Positions 1-7,698 of a stretch of DNA of 16,413 nucleotides are shown one piece after another. A program made the translations under genes and the position numbers. Each line of letters begins with the position of its first letter. Within the stretch, counting starts at the first letter, position 1. The DNA is from MGBC163016 sp964631345 (lineage in GTDB: Bacteria > Actinomycetota > Coriobacteriia > Coriobacteriales > Eggerthellaceae), in NCBI GenBank assembly GCA_964631345.1, contig CAZVWE010000014.1, forward strand, positions 1-16,413. The letters are read 5' to 3'. A model generated the notes under the pieces. It saw nothing but the letters and a program-made list of their open reading frames with translations, had not been told where the DNA came from and did no database searches.

Positions 1-2
1 AC

Positions 3-245
3 GGTACCATGGCAAGGAATTGCTGGTGGCAGAAGCGTTATTACACCTCTGGTGGCGGTGAGGCCGCTCCTGGTGTATTTAAACTTAGTGGCAATACCTA
101 CTACATAAAAAGCGACGGTACTCATGCAGTTGGTCGAACTCAAGTAGGCAGAAACTTCTATCTCTTCTGGTCAAATGGTACTATGGCAAGGAATTGTTGG
201 TGGCAAGATCATTATTATGCAGCAAACGGGACAGAGCAAATTTAA
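3..245 (+). CDS. C-terminal end of a surface protein with wall-binding repeats (5' partial)
   Basis: The frame is open to the left edge of the window, and the two codons before the first ATG (Gly-Thr) match the residues that precede the same Met in the next repeat. The gene therefore starts outside the window and the ATG at 9 is internal. What is visible is one full 58-residue repeat plus part of a second, rich in Trp, Tyr and Gly, with a WWQ core, a GNTYYI segment and an FYLFWSNGT segment. This pattern resembles choline/glucan-binding wall repeats (CW_binding_1 type). The protein ends abruptly shortly after a WWQDHYYA segment. The repeats are close relatives, at DNA level too, of those in the hydrolase at 5005-7490. 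The function of the missing N-terminal part is unknown; it could be another hydrolase or an adhesin. Confidence 0.8.
   Translation, partial: GTMARNCWWQKRYYTSGGGEAAPGVFKLSGNTYYIKSDGTHAVGRTQVGRNFYLFWSNGTMARNCWWQDHYYAANGTEQI
9..230 (+). repeat. Wall-binding repeat units, 174-bp period
   Basis: The motif starting ATGGCAAGGAATTG recurs exactly 174 bp apart (9 and 183), giving a 58-residue unit; the second copy is truncated. Long identical DNA runs are shared with 6586-6700 and 6801-6880, for example a 20-base run ending in TATTTAAACTT. Confidence 0.85.
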
Positions 246-360
246 TTGATCTTTTCAGGGCTTATAGCAAGAGCAATCTTGGTACATCGCTCTTATAGTG
301 ACCAACATCAATATCGAGAATAGCGATACTTTACTAGAAGAGGAGAGGGTGCTCGCTTAG

Positions 361-684
361 ATGGTTTGTCCTATCTTGAGAAGTGCAAACTTATAGTCTG
401 CTGAGACTGCTGAAGAGGCAAGCAGGTCATTGCAAGTTTCATATGCTCCTACTGGCTATTTGGATTATGCCGCAACAGTTATGAATGCTGTTAATGGATC
501 TACTGCATATGGTCCTACAGTCTTCGATATTGAAGAGGACGCGTCTCGGAAAAGATATTATTGGATGACCACATCTGAAGGTTACGGCGACATTTATTTG
601 AAAGAATATGAAATAGATGGCGATGTTTTGGATTTCAATAATTGGAGACTTACAGGGCGCGTTATTGATGTTGAAGGTCGATAA
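361..684 (+). pseudogene. Probable broken small gene of unknown function
   Basis: An ATG at 361 follows a purine-rich AGGAGAGGG (341-349) and opens an 11-codon frame ended by TAG at 394. The same frame then stays open to the TAA at 682. The second part reads as plausible protein (YYWMTTSEGYGDIYLKEYEI is typical of it), with many aromatic and acidic residues and no membrane segment. This suggests one gene of about 107 codons interrupted by a nonsense codon, or a remnant of a larger gene. The alternative is a short real gene starting at the TTG at 430 (84 residues), whose only ribosome-site candidate is an AGG very close to the start. I do not recognise the family. The stretch 246-360 upstream holds no convincing gene; the only structure seen there is a weak 6-bp inverted repeat (AAGAGC/GCTCTT) without a T-tract. 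Confidence 0.35.
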
Positions 685-715
685 TCCTTTTGAATAAGCA
701 TGCATGAGGAAGAAC

Positions 716-2818
716 ATGGTTATTGAAAAAGCTAATATCAAACAATCTGAGTCAACTACACATACCATATCAGTTATTTTGCCAGTTATGTATAAGGCGA
801 AGTATTTAAAAGATCAGATTTTCAGTTTTATAAATCAAAGCTTCAACGACTTGGAAGTGATCATCAGTATTTCATCTTTATCTGATCTTGATGAGGGCGT
901 AAAACAAGATCTTCAGAACTTATTGAAAAGCAACAAAAATATTAAGTTGTTAGAAGGTGTAGATAGTTTTCAGGATGCCGTTAATGAAAGCATTTCTATA
1001 TCAAGTGGCAAATATATTTTGATCGTAGACAGTAACGTACGTTTTTTTGACAATGCATTCGAAGAATTAAATGAAGCGATTCAAGAAGGAGATCCTGACA
1101 TCGTGATCTTCGGAGGTGTTGACACGCGCCACCAATCATCCGTTGATATTGAAAATATTAGTTTTTTAAAGACAAACCAAAATATCTCAAACAACTTAAT
1201 GGATCCAGCTGCAAACAGTATTGCCATCTTTGAAATGGCAGATACATTACTTTCTTCAAAATTATTTAAGAAAAGTCTCATTCAGGAGAATTCTTTAACT
1301 TTCAATAATGGTGTCCCTCATTTAAACGACGTATTTTATTGGGAGGCATTGGTTTTATCAGACCATATTAAGGTTATGGACAAGTGTCTTTTCTACCTTG
1401 ATCCCAACTCAATATATGTAGAAATTAATAAGAAATATGACCCGATAGTCTCAATAGACATTCTTAAGACATACAAACACTGGCTTATAGAAAAAGGCAT
1501 ATTTCAAAAATACGAAAAAGGATATGCCAGGTTGGCGTTATCCCGAATAAAAAATTTCATTCATAGTTCCAAAAACGAGTTTGATCGTTATAAGATTTTG
1601 GACTATTTGTCAGAAGGTTGGTTTGAATCTTTTGATCTTATAGGGCATGCGCAAAATTGGTATGAAAATGACACAGCATATTTTGATAGCCTTCATCTTC
1701 AATCAGCAATACGCCAATGGAAAAAGACCAGAGAATTGAATTCAGTAAATTCTCCGAAACTCATTTGTCAAAGGGATCAAGATTTAAAACCTGATGTCTC
1801 AATTGTTATCCCATGTTTCAATACTGCTGAATATGTTTCTAAGACGATAGCTTCCGCTTTAAATCAAACTCATCATAATATTGAGATCATTTGCATTGAT
1901 GATGGCTCTAGCGATAATACACTTGAGGTATTAGAAAAAGAAGCCGCTAAAGACAACAGGATCGTGGTTCTTTCCCAGAATAACACCGGGCCTTCAAGGG
2001 CAAGAAATAATGGAATAAAAATATCCACTGGCAAATTTGTACTCTTTTTAGATTCTGATGACTTGTTAATCCCTGAAACTGTTTCTGAGCTTCTGGAAAA
2101 AGCCATGGCAGAAGAATTAGACATGCTCTTTTTTGATGCCGATTCCTTTTATGATAATGAGGATCTGCAAGATTCACATTTTGCATTTTTAAATAGCTAT
2201 CATAGGTATGGAGATTATGGAAGTGTTTACAACGGTGCTTCTCTTTTGGCGACATTTTTGATGAATAACGAGTACTTGACATCTCCATGTATGTATTTGA
2301 TATCGAATGAACTTTTAAAGAATAAAGAAATACTTTTCCATGAGGGAATCATCCATGAAGATAATGGTTTTTCTTTCGCCTGTATTTTAAATGCGAAAAG
2401 AACTTCTCATTTGCCTAAATCGTATTATCGCAGAAGAGTCAGGTCTGGCTCTATTATGACATCTAAGAAAACGTTCACGAATGCATACGGTTTATTTGCT
2501 TGCGCGAAAGATATGGAGAAAAGTTATTTCAAGGTGTGCGATTCGTTAACTTTAGATGAACGTGCAGCTGCTAGTTGCCTGATCTCAGAAATCGAAAAGC
2601 AAGCTATTGAGTCCTATATAGCACTCCCACCAGATGAAGAATGGGGAGAATTTGGGCTGGGAGAAGATTGCTTTGCCTTTTTTAGGGGTGTTACAATGCC
2701 CGCACTTTTTGCGAAAAACAGGCAATATGAAATTGACAGGATATTAGATTCAAACACTTATAAGACGGGAAGAAAAATAGCAAAGATTTATCATTTACTC
2801 AGGGGGATGAAAGATTAA
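716..2818 (+). CDS. Two-domain GT2 glycosyltransferase, first domain degenerate
   Basis: Predicted cytoplasmic enzyme transferring sugars from nucleotide donors to a growing surface glycan. Numbering is from the ATG at 716, chosen because GAGGAAG lies just upstream; an in-frame ATG at 704 overlaps that site. Domain 1 (about 18-130) has the GT2 fold pattern (ISVILPVMYKAKYL, FINQSF) but Ser-Ser where the nucleotide-binding Asp-Asp should be (residues 53-54) and DSN (105-107) in place of DxD. Domain 2 (about 360-480) is canonical, with CIDDGSSDNT (Asp395, Asp396), DSDD (446-449) and a downstream HEDNGF that fits the catalytic-base region. The C-terminus ends in a basic tail with SNTYKTGRK, a pattern also found in the GT2 gene at 2818 and the GT8 gene at 9441. 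The stop overlaps the next start by one base, so translation is probably coupled. Donor and acceptor cannot be told from sequence. Confidence 0.9.
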   Translation: MVIEKANIKQSESTTHTISVILPVMYKAKYLKDQIFSFINQSFNDLEVIISISSLSDLDEGVKQDLQNLLKSNKNIKLLEGVDSFQDAVNESISISSGKYILIVDSNVRFFDNAFEELNEAIQEGDPDIVIFGGVDTRHQSSVDIENISFLKTNQNISNNLMDPAANSIAIFEMADTLLSSKLFKKSLIQENSLTFNNGVPHLNDVFYWEALVLSDHIKVMDKCLFYLDPNSIYVEINKKYDPIVSIDILKTYKHWLIEKGIFQKYEKGYARLALSRIKNFIHSSKNEFDRYKILDYLSEGWFESFDLIGHAQNWYENDTAYFDSLHLQSAIRQWKKTRELNSVNSPKLICQRDQDLKPDVSIVIPCFNTAEYVSKTIASALNQTHHNIEIICIDDGSSDNTLEVLEKEAAKDNRIVVLSQNNTGPSRARNNGIKISTGKFVLFLDSDDLLIPETVSELLEKAMAEELDMLFFDADSFYDNEDLQDSHFAFLNSYHRYGDYGSVYNGASLLATFLMNNEYLTSPCMYLISNELLKNKEILFHEGIIHEDNGFSFACILNAKRTSHLPKSYYRRRVRSGSIMTSKKTFTNAYGLFACAKDMEKSYFKVCDSLTLDERAAASCLISEIEKQAIESYIALPPDEEWGEFGLGEDCFAFFRGVTMPALFAKNRQYEIDRILDSNTYKTGRKIAKIYHLLRGMKD

Positions 2819-4905
2819 TGTCTTCGTTTAGAAATCCGAAAGTGTCGGTTATAGTTCCTGTCTGTAATGTTGCGAAGTATTTGCCAGCATGTATGGATAG
2901 CATGCTTTCACAGTCACTGTCAGAAATAGAAATCATTTGCATCAATGACGGTTCAACAGATGATTCTTTAAGTATTCTCAAAGAATATGAGGCCATAGAT
3001 GAACGCGTGATTGTCATCGACAAAGCCAATGCAGGATATGGTGCTGCCATGAATGATGGATTGCGTAAGGCGACAGGTGAATATATAGCAATTCTTGAAT
3101 CAGATGATCGGGTTTGCCAAGATGCTTGGAGAGAATTATATGATCTGGCAGTTACAAACGATTTGGATTTGATACGAGGAAATTATTTTCGTTCGGGCGG
3201 AAATGATGACTCATACTTTGAAGCAAATAGAGCTGTATGTGTTTACTGCCCCGATAATCTGTCTGAAGCTCCTTATGATGCAATTGTAAATGCTGGAGAT
3301 TATCCACGCTGTTTTTTTATTAATCCATGTATTTGGACGGGTTTATATAGACGTCAATTTTTGCAGGATAATGATATTTGGTTCAATGAGACTCCTGGGG
3401 CATCTTTTCAAGATACATCTTTTGCCTTCAAAACATGGGTAAGTGCTCAGCGGTTCATGTTGGTAGATATTCCAGTAATAAGATATACAGTCGATAACAT
3501 CTCATCATCTACCAAATCGTCTTCTAAGATATATGCTGTCTCTGATGAGATGGATGAATGCAGACGTTTTTTAGATGCTAGAAATGAAAAAGACTTTTTT
3601 TATTTTGTGCTAGCTTCCATCAGATATAAGACATACAAATGGAATTTAACAAGGATTTCTGAAGAGTTTATTCCTGCATTCAATGAGAGATTTATGCAGG
3701 AAATGGAAAATGATTATTCAGAGGGGTTTTTAGATCAACGTTTTTTCAGGCGCCAAGATTTCGAAAACTTAATTGCTTGGATTCATAATAGACCGAAGGT
3801 TAGCGTAATAATACCTGTCTATAACGCTGAGAATTATCTGCGGGAATGTCTAGATAGCGTTTTTAGTCAAAAGAATGTTGATTTTGAAGTCATTTGTGTA
3901 AATGATGGCTCAGATGATAATTCTTTAACGATACTGAATGAATATGGGCAAAAATTTGACAATCTAAAAATAATAGATCTCCCAAAGTCTAATGCTGGAA
4001 AAGCTAGAAATATGGCGTTAGCTCATGCGCAAGGCGTTTACCTTGCATTTCTTGATGCTGATGATTATTACACAAAAGGAATGCTAGACGAACTTGTGTC
4101 AATAGGAGATGAAAACAATCTTGATATTGCTCTTTGTCGATCTCTTACATTAAATGATGTAACTAAAGCGACTTGTAAGCATTCCAAAAAGATGCTCAAT
4201 ACTCTTGAACCCAGAAAAGTGTATAGCGCTGGTGATCTTTGGGGTAAAGCTTTTAGATATGCGGTTGGATGGCCATGGGATAAGCTATTCAGACGATCTT
4301 TTATCAACGAACATAACCTTGAATTCCAGGAACTTGATAGTACAAACGATGCCTTCTTTGTTTATTCTGCATTGGCATTGGTGGATAGGTTTTCCTTTAT
4401 CGATTCATACCTTGTCGTACATAGAACCAAGAATTTGCAGTCTATAGAAAATGTGAGACACAAAACTTGGCTTAATCTTTTCTGCGCTATTGATGCGATT
4501 GAATGTAAGCTTAAGCAAGAAGACGTATACGAATTAGCTGAGAGAGACTTTATTAATTGGATATCTGAAATGTTCATTTGGAATTTACGGACATTAAGAG
4601 AATCTTCAAGAGAATTCTACGAATATGTACAGGAGAGATATGCGCCTCATCTAGCTAGTTTGGAAAATAGCTATTTTTATGAAGGCGATTACTCTTGGAT
4701 CTTTAATATTTGGGCTTCCTGTAAATATGATTTGGCACAAGAAACTTTTAAGCTTGTAAATGCTGGGAAACAATATTTGTGTGAAAAGGAAGAAGCAGAA
4801 AAGCAAATATGTGCTCTAAAAAACTCGAAGTCATATCGGATTGGACATGCGTTGACTTCGCCATTCAGGGCATTTCGGAAGTTAAATAATAAAAATGAGG
4901 ACTAA
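2818..4905 (+). CDS. Two-domain GT2 glycosyltransferase, both domains canonical
   Basis: Predicted cytoplasmic or membrane-associated glycosyltransferase carrying two GT2 (GT-A fold) domains, which could add two successive sugars of a repeat unit. Domain 1 (about 8-120) has VSVIVPVCNVAKYL, CINDGSTDDS (Asp44) and ESDD (94-97), with FQDTSF as candidate base region. Domain 2 (about 325-440) has VSVIIPVYNAENYL, CVNDGSDDNS (Asp363) and DADD (413-416), then a TNDAFF segment. A short charged segment (about 655-668) leads into the tail SKSYRIGHALTSPFRAFRK, basic and amphipathic, probably for membrane or complex docking. The start ATG shares one base with the stop of the upstream gene (TAATG), with AGGGGG 11 bases before it. 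Together the two genes form a four-domain GT2 module. The gene ends about 100 bp before the hydrolase gene with no clear terminator between them. Confidence 0.93.
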   Translation: MSSFRNPKVSVIVPVCNVAKYLPACMDSMLSQSLSEIEIICINDGSTDDSLSILKEYEAIDERVIVIDKANAGYGAAMNDGLRKATGEYIAILESDDRVCQDAWRELYDLAVTNDLDLIRGNYFRSGGNDDSYFEANRAVCVYCPDNLSEAPYDAIVNAGDYPRCFFINPCIWTGLYRRQFLQDNDIWFNETPGASFQDTSFAFKTWVSAQRFMLVDIPVIRYTVDNISSSTKSSSKIYAVSDEMDECRRFLDARNEKDFFYFVLASIRYKTYKWNLTRISEEFIPAFNERFMQEMENDYSEGFLDQRFFRRQDFENLIAWIHNRPKVSVIIPVYNAENYLRECLDSVFSQKNVDFEVICVNDGSDDNSLTILNEYGQKFDNLKIIDLPKSNAGKARNMALAHAQGVYLAFLDADDYYTKGMLDELVSIGDENNLDIALCRSLTLNDVTKATCKHSKKMLNTLEPRKVYSAGDLWGKAFRYAVGWPWDKLFRRSFINEHNLEFQELDSTNDAFFVYSALALVDRFSFIDSYLVVHRTKNLQSIENVRHKTWLNLFCAIDAIECKLKQEDVYELAERDFINWISEMFIWNLRTLRESSREFYEYVQERYAPHLASLENSYFYEGDYSWIFNIWASCKYDLAQETFKLVNAGKQYLCEKEEAEKQICALKNSKSYRIGHALTSPFRAFRKLNNKNED

Positions 4906-4950
4906 TATAGTGGATTTTTTGGAATTTCATCCATTAAAATTGACGGTTTG

Positions 4951-4980
4951 ATGACAAGTATGCGACGATTCAAATAGTAT
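4951..4980 (+). promoter_or_regulatory. Candidate promoter of the wall hydrolase gene
   Basis: ATGACA (4951-4956) and TAGTAT (4975-4980) are separated by 18 bases and resemble a housekeeping -35/-10 pair (5/6 and 4/6 matches). Transcription would start near 4987, downstream of the ATG at 4984, which favours the ATG at 5005 as the true start. It is judged by eye; a competing TTGACG at 4940 has no good -10. Confidence 0.35.
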
Positions 4981-5004
4981 CTAATGACTTCGAGTAGGAG
5001 AAAT

Positions 5005-6700
5005 ATGCATAAACGCGCTAGCTTCTCGAAAAGCAATTCAAATTTTTCAACCAAGGTACTTTCTATATTTGTATCTATAGTGCTCTTATTAAGCTGTATT
5101 CCTTATACTGCTTATGCTGAAAATACAGTTGAGACAGGCCTTGATGCTGAAACAAATCAAGGTATAGAAAACCAAGATGTAGACATCGAGGCAGATTCTA
5201 CGATCGAAGATGATACTGATTTGGTTGTAGAAGATAATCAATCAAATGAAACCCAATCCAATGATTCTGATGAAGATGATCTTGCTATTAATGAAGATGC
5301 TATAAAGCAATTGTCGGAAGACTCGAATTCAGATGTAGAAATATTTTTCATTGATAAGAAAAGTGTTGCATTGGGCGATGAGCAGAATATTGCCATAAGT
5401 TTTTCTAGAATTATCAACGCAGAGAATTTTGAACTTACATATGTAAAGAATGACACAAATGATGAGTATCAAATACAGTCGAACAAAATAGTTTCAGAGT
5501 CTGATGAAACTGCAGTTTTATTTACATTTTCATTTGATAGCACCCCTGAAATGGGAGAATACACGATCAAACAAGTGACATGGTCAGGTACTGAAGATGG
5601 GGTATTTGAAGCACCAACTCCCGAAGATGGTTACTCTTTTAACGTCATCGAGGCTGAATGCGAGACGGGTCTAACCATTATGTCATTAGATGATGATGAC
5701 GAAGTTGTAGAAAACGAAGAAGTCGTAGATGCGTTAGATAGTATCGATGCCATAGATACAATAAGTTCCACTATGAGTGCCAAAGTTAGTTCGCGGGCTG
5801 CTTCTTCGAAAGCGGCTAGTTTTAAAGTTGCGATTGACCCGGGTCATGGCGGAAGCGATGGTGGAGCTAGCTCTGGAGGATATCGAGAAGCGGATCTGAC
5901 ACTGAAAATTGCCCAAGCTTGCAGGAATCGACTAGAGGAGAACGGGATTTCTGTAATTATGACAAGAAACAGTGATGTCTATGTAGGCGTTGCTGATAGA
6001 CCACAGATTGCAAAGAACAATGGGGCAAATTTATTTGTAAGCATCCATATCAACGCAGGTGGCGGAACAGGTTATGAAGTTTATTGCCAAAACAATAATT
6101 GGAAGCCACAACTAGGAACTGAATCCAGAGGGTTAGCCCAAGAAGTTATGGATAAGTTGTTAAGCCTTGGCTTAGATATGAATGATAGAGGGGTCAAGGA
6201 CAAGACTTGCGTTGAGGACAAGTATGAAGATGGTAGTCTCAAAGACTACTATGGCGTGCTTAGTGTTAGCAAAAAATTGAATATGCCTGCCATTCTTATA
6301 GAACATGGTTTCATAGACAACGCCAGTGATCGTTCCAAGATACTTAATAATATGAATAACATGGGGAAAGCCGATGCTGACGCCATAATGGAATATTACA
6401 ACTTGGGTGGTAAATGGGTATACGATTCAAATGGCAAGCGATTCCAGCTATACAACGGTGATTATCTGCGGAATTCTTCTTTAACCATTGCGGGAGTTAC
6501 TTATTATCTTGGCAGTAATGGATATGCTCTTATTGGGCGCAACACAGTTGGTAGTACAACCTACTATTTTGAAGACAATGGAGCTATGGTAAGAAATACT
6601 TGGCGTGATAAGCGTTATTACGGCTCTGGTGGCGGTGAGGTTTCTCCTGGTGTATTTAAACTTGGCGGCAATACCTACTACATAACTCAAGATGGCACTC
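5005..6700 (+). CDS. Secreted N-acetylmuramoyl-L-alanine amidase, N-terminal part of a bifunctional autolysin
   Basis: Cleaves the amide bond between muramic acid and the stem peptide of peptidoglycan, outside the cell. The start at 5005 is preferred over the in-frame ATG at 4984 because AGGAG (4996-5000) precedes it and the product begins with a clean signal peptide (MHKRASF..., hydrophobic VLSIFVSIVLLLSCIPYTAYA). Next come an acidic Asp/Glu/Asn-rich linker (about 38-105), a beta-rich Ig-like domain of unknown role (about 108-215), and a second acidic patch. The Amidase_3 domain (about 273-463) has all expected residues: zinc ligands His281 (DPGHGG), Glu295 (YREADLTL) and His348 (SIHINA), and catalytic Glu433 (ILIEHGF). 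Choline-binding-like repeats start near residue 468 and run into the 100-N gap. The C-terminal part of the same gene lies at 6801-7490. Confidence 0.93.
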
Positions 6701-6950
6701 NNNNNNNNNNNNNNNNNNNNNNNNNNNNNNNNNNNNNNNNNNNNNNNNNNNNNNNNNNNNNNNNNNNNNNNNNNNNNNNNNNNNNNNNNNNNNNNNNNNN
6801 ACAACCTATCTCTTCTGGTCAAACGGCACTATGGCAAGGAGTTGCTGGTGGCAGAACCGCTATTACACCTCTGGTGGTGGAGAGGCTAGGGACTGCTGGA
6901 TAGGCACTTATTATGTAGATGAAGATGGCCTTTGGGATCCGACCTATGAC
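6406..6950 (+). repeat. Wall-binding repeats of the autolysin, interrupted by an assembly gap
   Basis: Tandem units of the 58-residue repeat: a divergent unit (GVTYYLGSNG ... TTYYFEDNG), a second from ATG 6586 (KRYYGSGGGE, GNTYYITQDGT) running into the gap, and a third from ATG 6831 (MARSCWWQNRYYTSGGGE) that leads into the glucosaminidase domain. Aromatic and glycine spacing matches wall-glycan or choline-binding repeats. They probably anchor the enzyme non-covalently to a wall polymer. Confidence 0.8.
6701..6800. other. Assembly gap of 100 N within the repeat region
   Basis: Exactly 100 N, the usual placeholder for a gap of unknown size. It sits inside near-identical repeats, a typical cause of assembly failure. 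It breaks the reading frame of the autolysin artificially: the left part is in the frame of 5005 and the right part in the frame of 6801. Confidence 0.97.
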
Positions 6951-7490
6951 GGGGTTCCAATTATGGGAACAACAAAAGCAAGCGCTCAAACGATGGCAAA
7001 CGCTCTGCGTAGAAACAATCCGAATTATCCATATGCCAATGTTAAAGAAGCTTCGACTCCTGAGGCATTTGTTCAGATATTCATAGAAGAAGCAAAAGCC
7101 GAAGGTGTACGTGCAGATGTTGCCTTTGCGCAATCAATGAAGGAAACTGGATGGCTTAAGTTTGGCGGCCAAGTAGATAAGTCCCAATACAACTTTGCCG
7201 GCTTGGGTGCAACAGACGATGGCGCAAGTGGAGCTAAGTTTCCTAGTATTCGTATTGGTATACGAGCCCAAATTCAACACTTAAAGGCATATGCTTCAAC
7301 TGATTCATTAAATCAGACTTGTGTTGATCCTAGATTCCATCTGATTACAGGTGATAAGCGTGGTTGTGCACCTATTGTTGACTGGCTCGGCATACAGGAA
7401 AACCCTAAAGGGTATGGTTGGGCTTCAGGCAAGAATTATGGCAAAGGCATAATTAGCATAATGCAAACTTATTTTGGAGTTTATGACTAA
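6801..7490 (+). CDS. C-terminal part of the autolysin: wall repeat and GH73-type glucosaminidase
   Basis: Continuation of the gene that starts at 5005, read from the right edge of the gap (TTYLFWSNGT is the same repeat segment as YLFWSNGT near the window start). After the last repeat and a short WIGTYYVDEDGLWD linker comes a glucosaminidase domain of the GH73/LytD-FlgJ-like family (about 6955-7487). It hydrolyses the glycan strand of peptidoglycan after GlcNAc. Family hallmarks seen are VAFAQSMKETGW, whose Glu (codon 7143-7145) fits the catalytic position, then YNFAGLGA, the IRAQIQHLKAYAS helix and the WASGKNYGKGI end. An amidase, repeats and glucosaminidase in one chain make a bifunctional autolysin. 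A later annotation may wrongly show this as a separate gene starting at ATG 6831. A strong terminator follows directly. Confidence 0.92.
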   Translation, partial: TTYLFWSNGTMARSCWWQNRYYTSGGGEARDCWIGTYYVDEDGLWDPTYDGVPIMGTTKASAQTMANALRRNNPNYPYANVKEASTPEAFVQIFIEEAKAEGVRADVAFAQSMKETGWLKFGGQVDKSQYNFAGLGATDDGASGAKFPSIRIGIRAQIQHLKAYASTDSLNQTCVDPRFHLITGDKRGCAPIVDWLGIQENPKGYGWASGKNYGKGIISIMQTYFGVYD

Positions 7491-7516
7491 GTAATAATAG
7501 ATAATTTTTTAAAGAC

Positions 7517-7561
7517 AAAACTCTCTTTCTGAACAGGATAATTGTGAGGAAAGAGAGTTTT
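7517..7561 (+). terminator. Strong hairpin terminator after the autolysin gene
   Basis: Perfect 13-bp inverted repeat AAAACTCTCTTTC (7517-7529) and GAAAGAGAGTTTT (7549-7561) with a 19-base loop, 26 bases after the stop codon. The A-start and T-end, followed by GAATTTT, fit a Rho-independent terminator and could work on both strands. Confidence 0.88.
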
Positions 7562-7572
7562 GAATTTTACTG

Positions 7573-7636
7573 ACATATATGTAAGTAATCATTAACCATT
7601 TGTATATCTGGTTTGATATACATGATCGTATACAAT
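7573..7636. promoter_or_regulatory. Cluster of A/T-rich palindromes before the GT-C/GT8 operon
   Basis: Between the terminator and the next gene lie ACATATATGT (7573-7582), GTATATC-N6-GATATAC (7602-7621), and GTATAC (7628-7633). An outer pair TTGTATA (7600-7606) / TATACAA (7629-7635) also matches. TTGATA (7613) and TACAAT (7631) resemble promoter elements but are badly spaced, so no promoter is assigned. The arrangement looks like an operator for a dimeric regulator; this is inference only. Confidence 0.35.
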
Positions 7637-7698
7637 AATTTATTGCGGTAGCAAAGAGGTTAACTTGAATTTAAAGTGTGGTGTGGGCGGCCAAATTA

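Noticed and set aside
439..768. Minus-strand open frame of 109 codons over the left end of the first GT2 gene.
   Set aside because: It overlaps the better supported plus-strand reading, has no ribosome site or recognisable domain, and is Ile/Phe/Cys-rich as antisense shadows usually are.
4911..4933. Inverted repeat TGGAT / ATCCA after the second GT2 gene as a terminator.
   Set aside because: Only five pairs, a 13-base loop, and the T-run lies in the loop rather than after the stem.
6831..7490. Separate glucosaminidase gene starting at ATG 6831.
   Set aside because: That Met is an internal repeat residue (NGTM); the frame is open to the gap edge and continues the repeats of the amidase gene, and there is no signal peptide.
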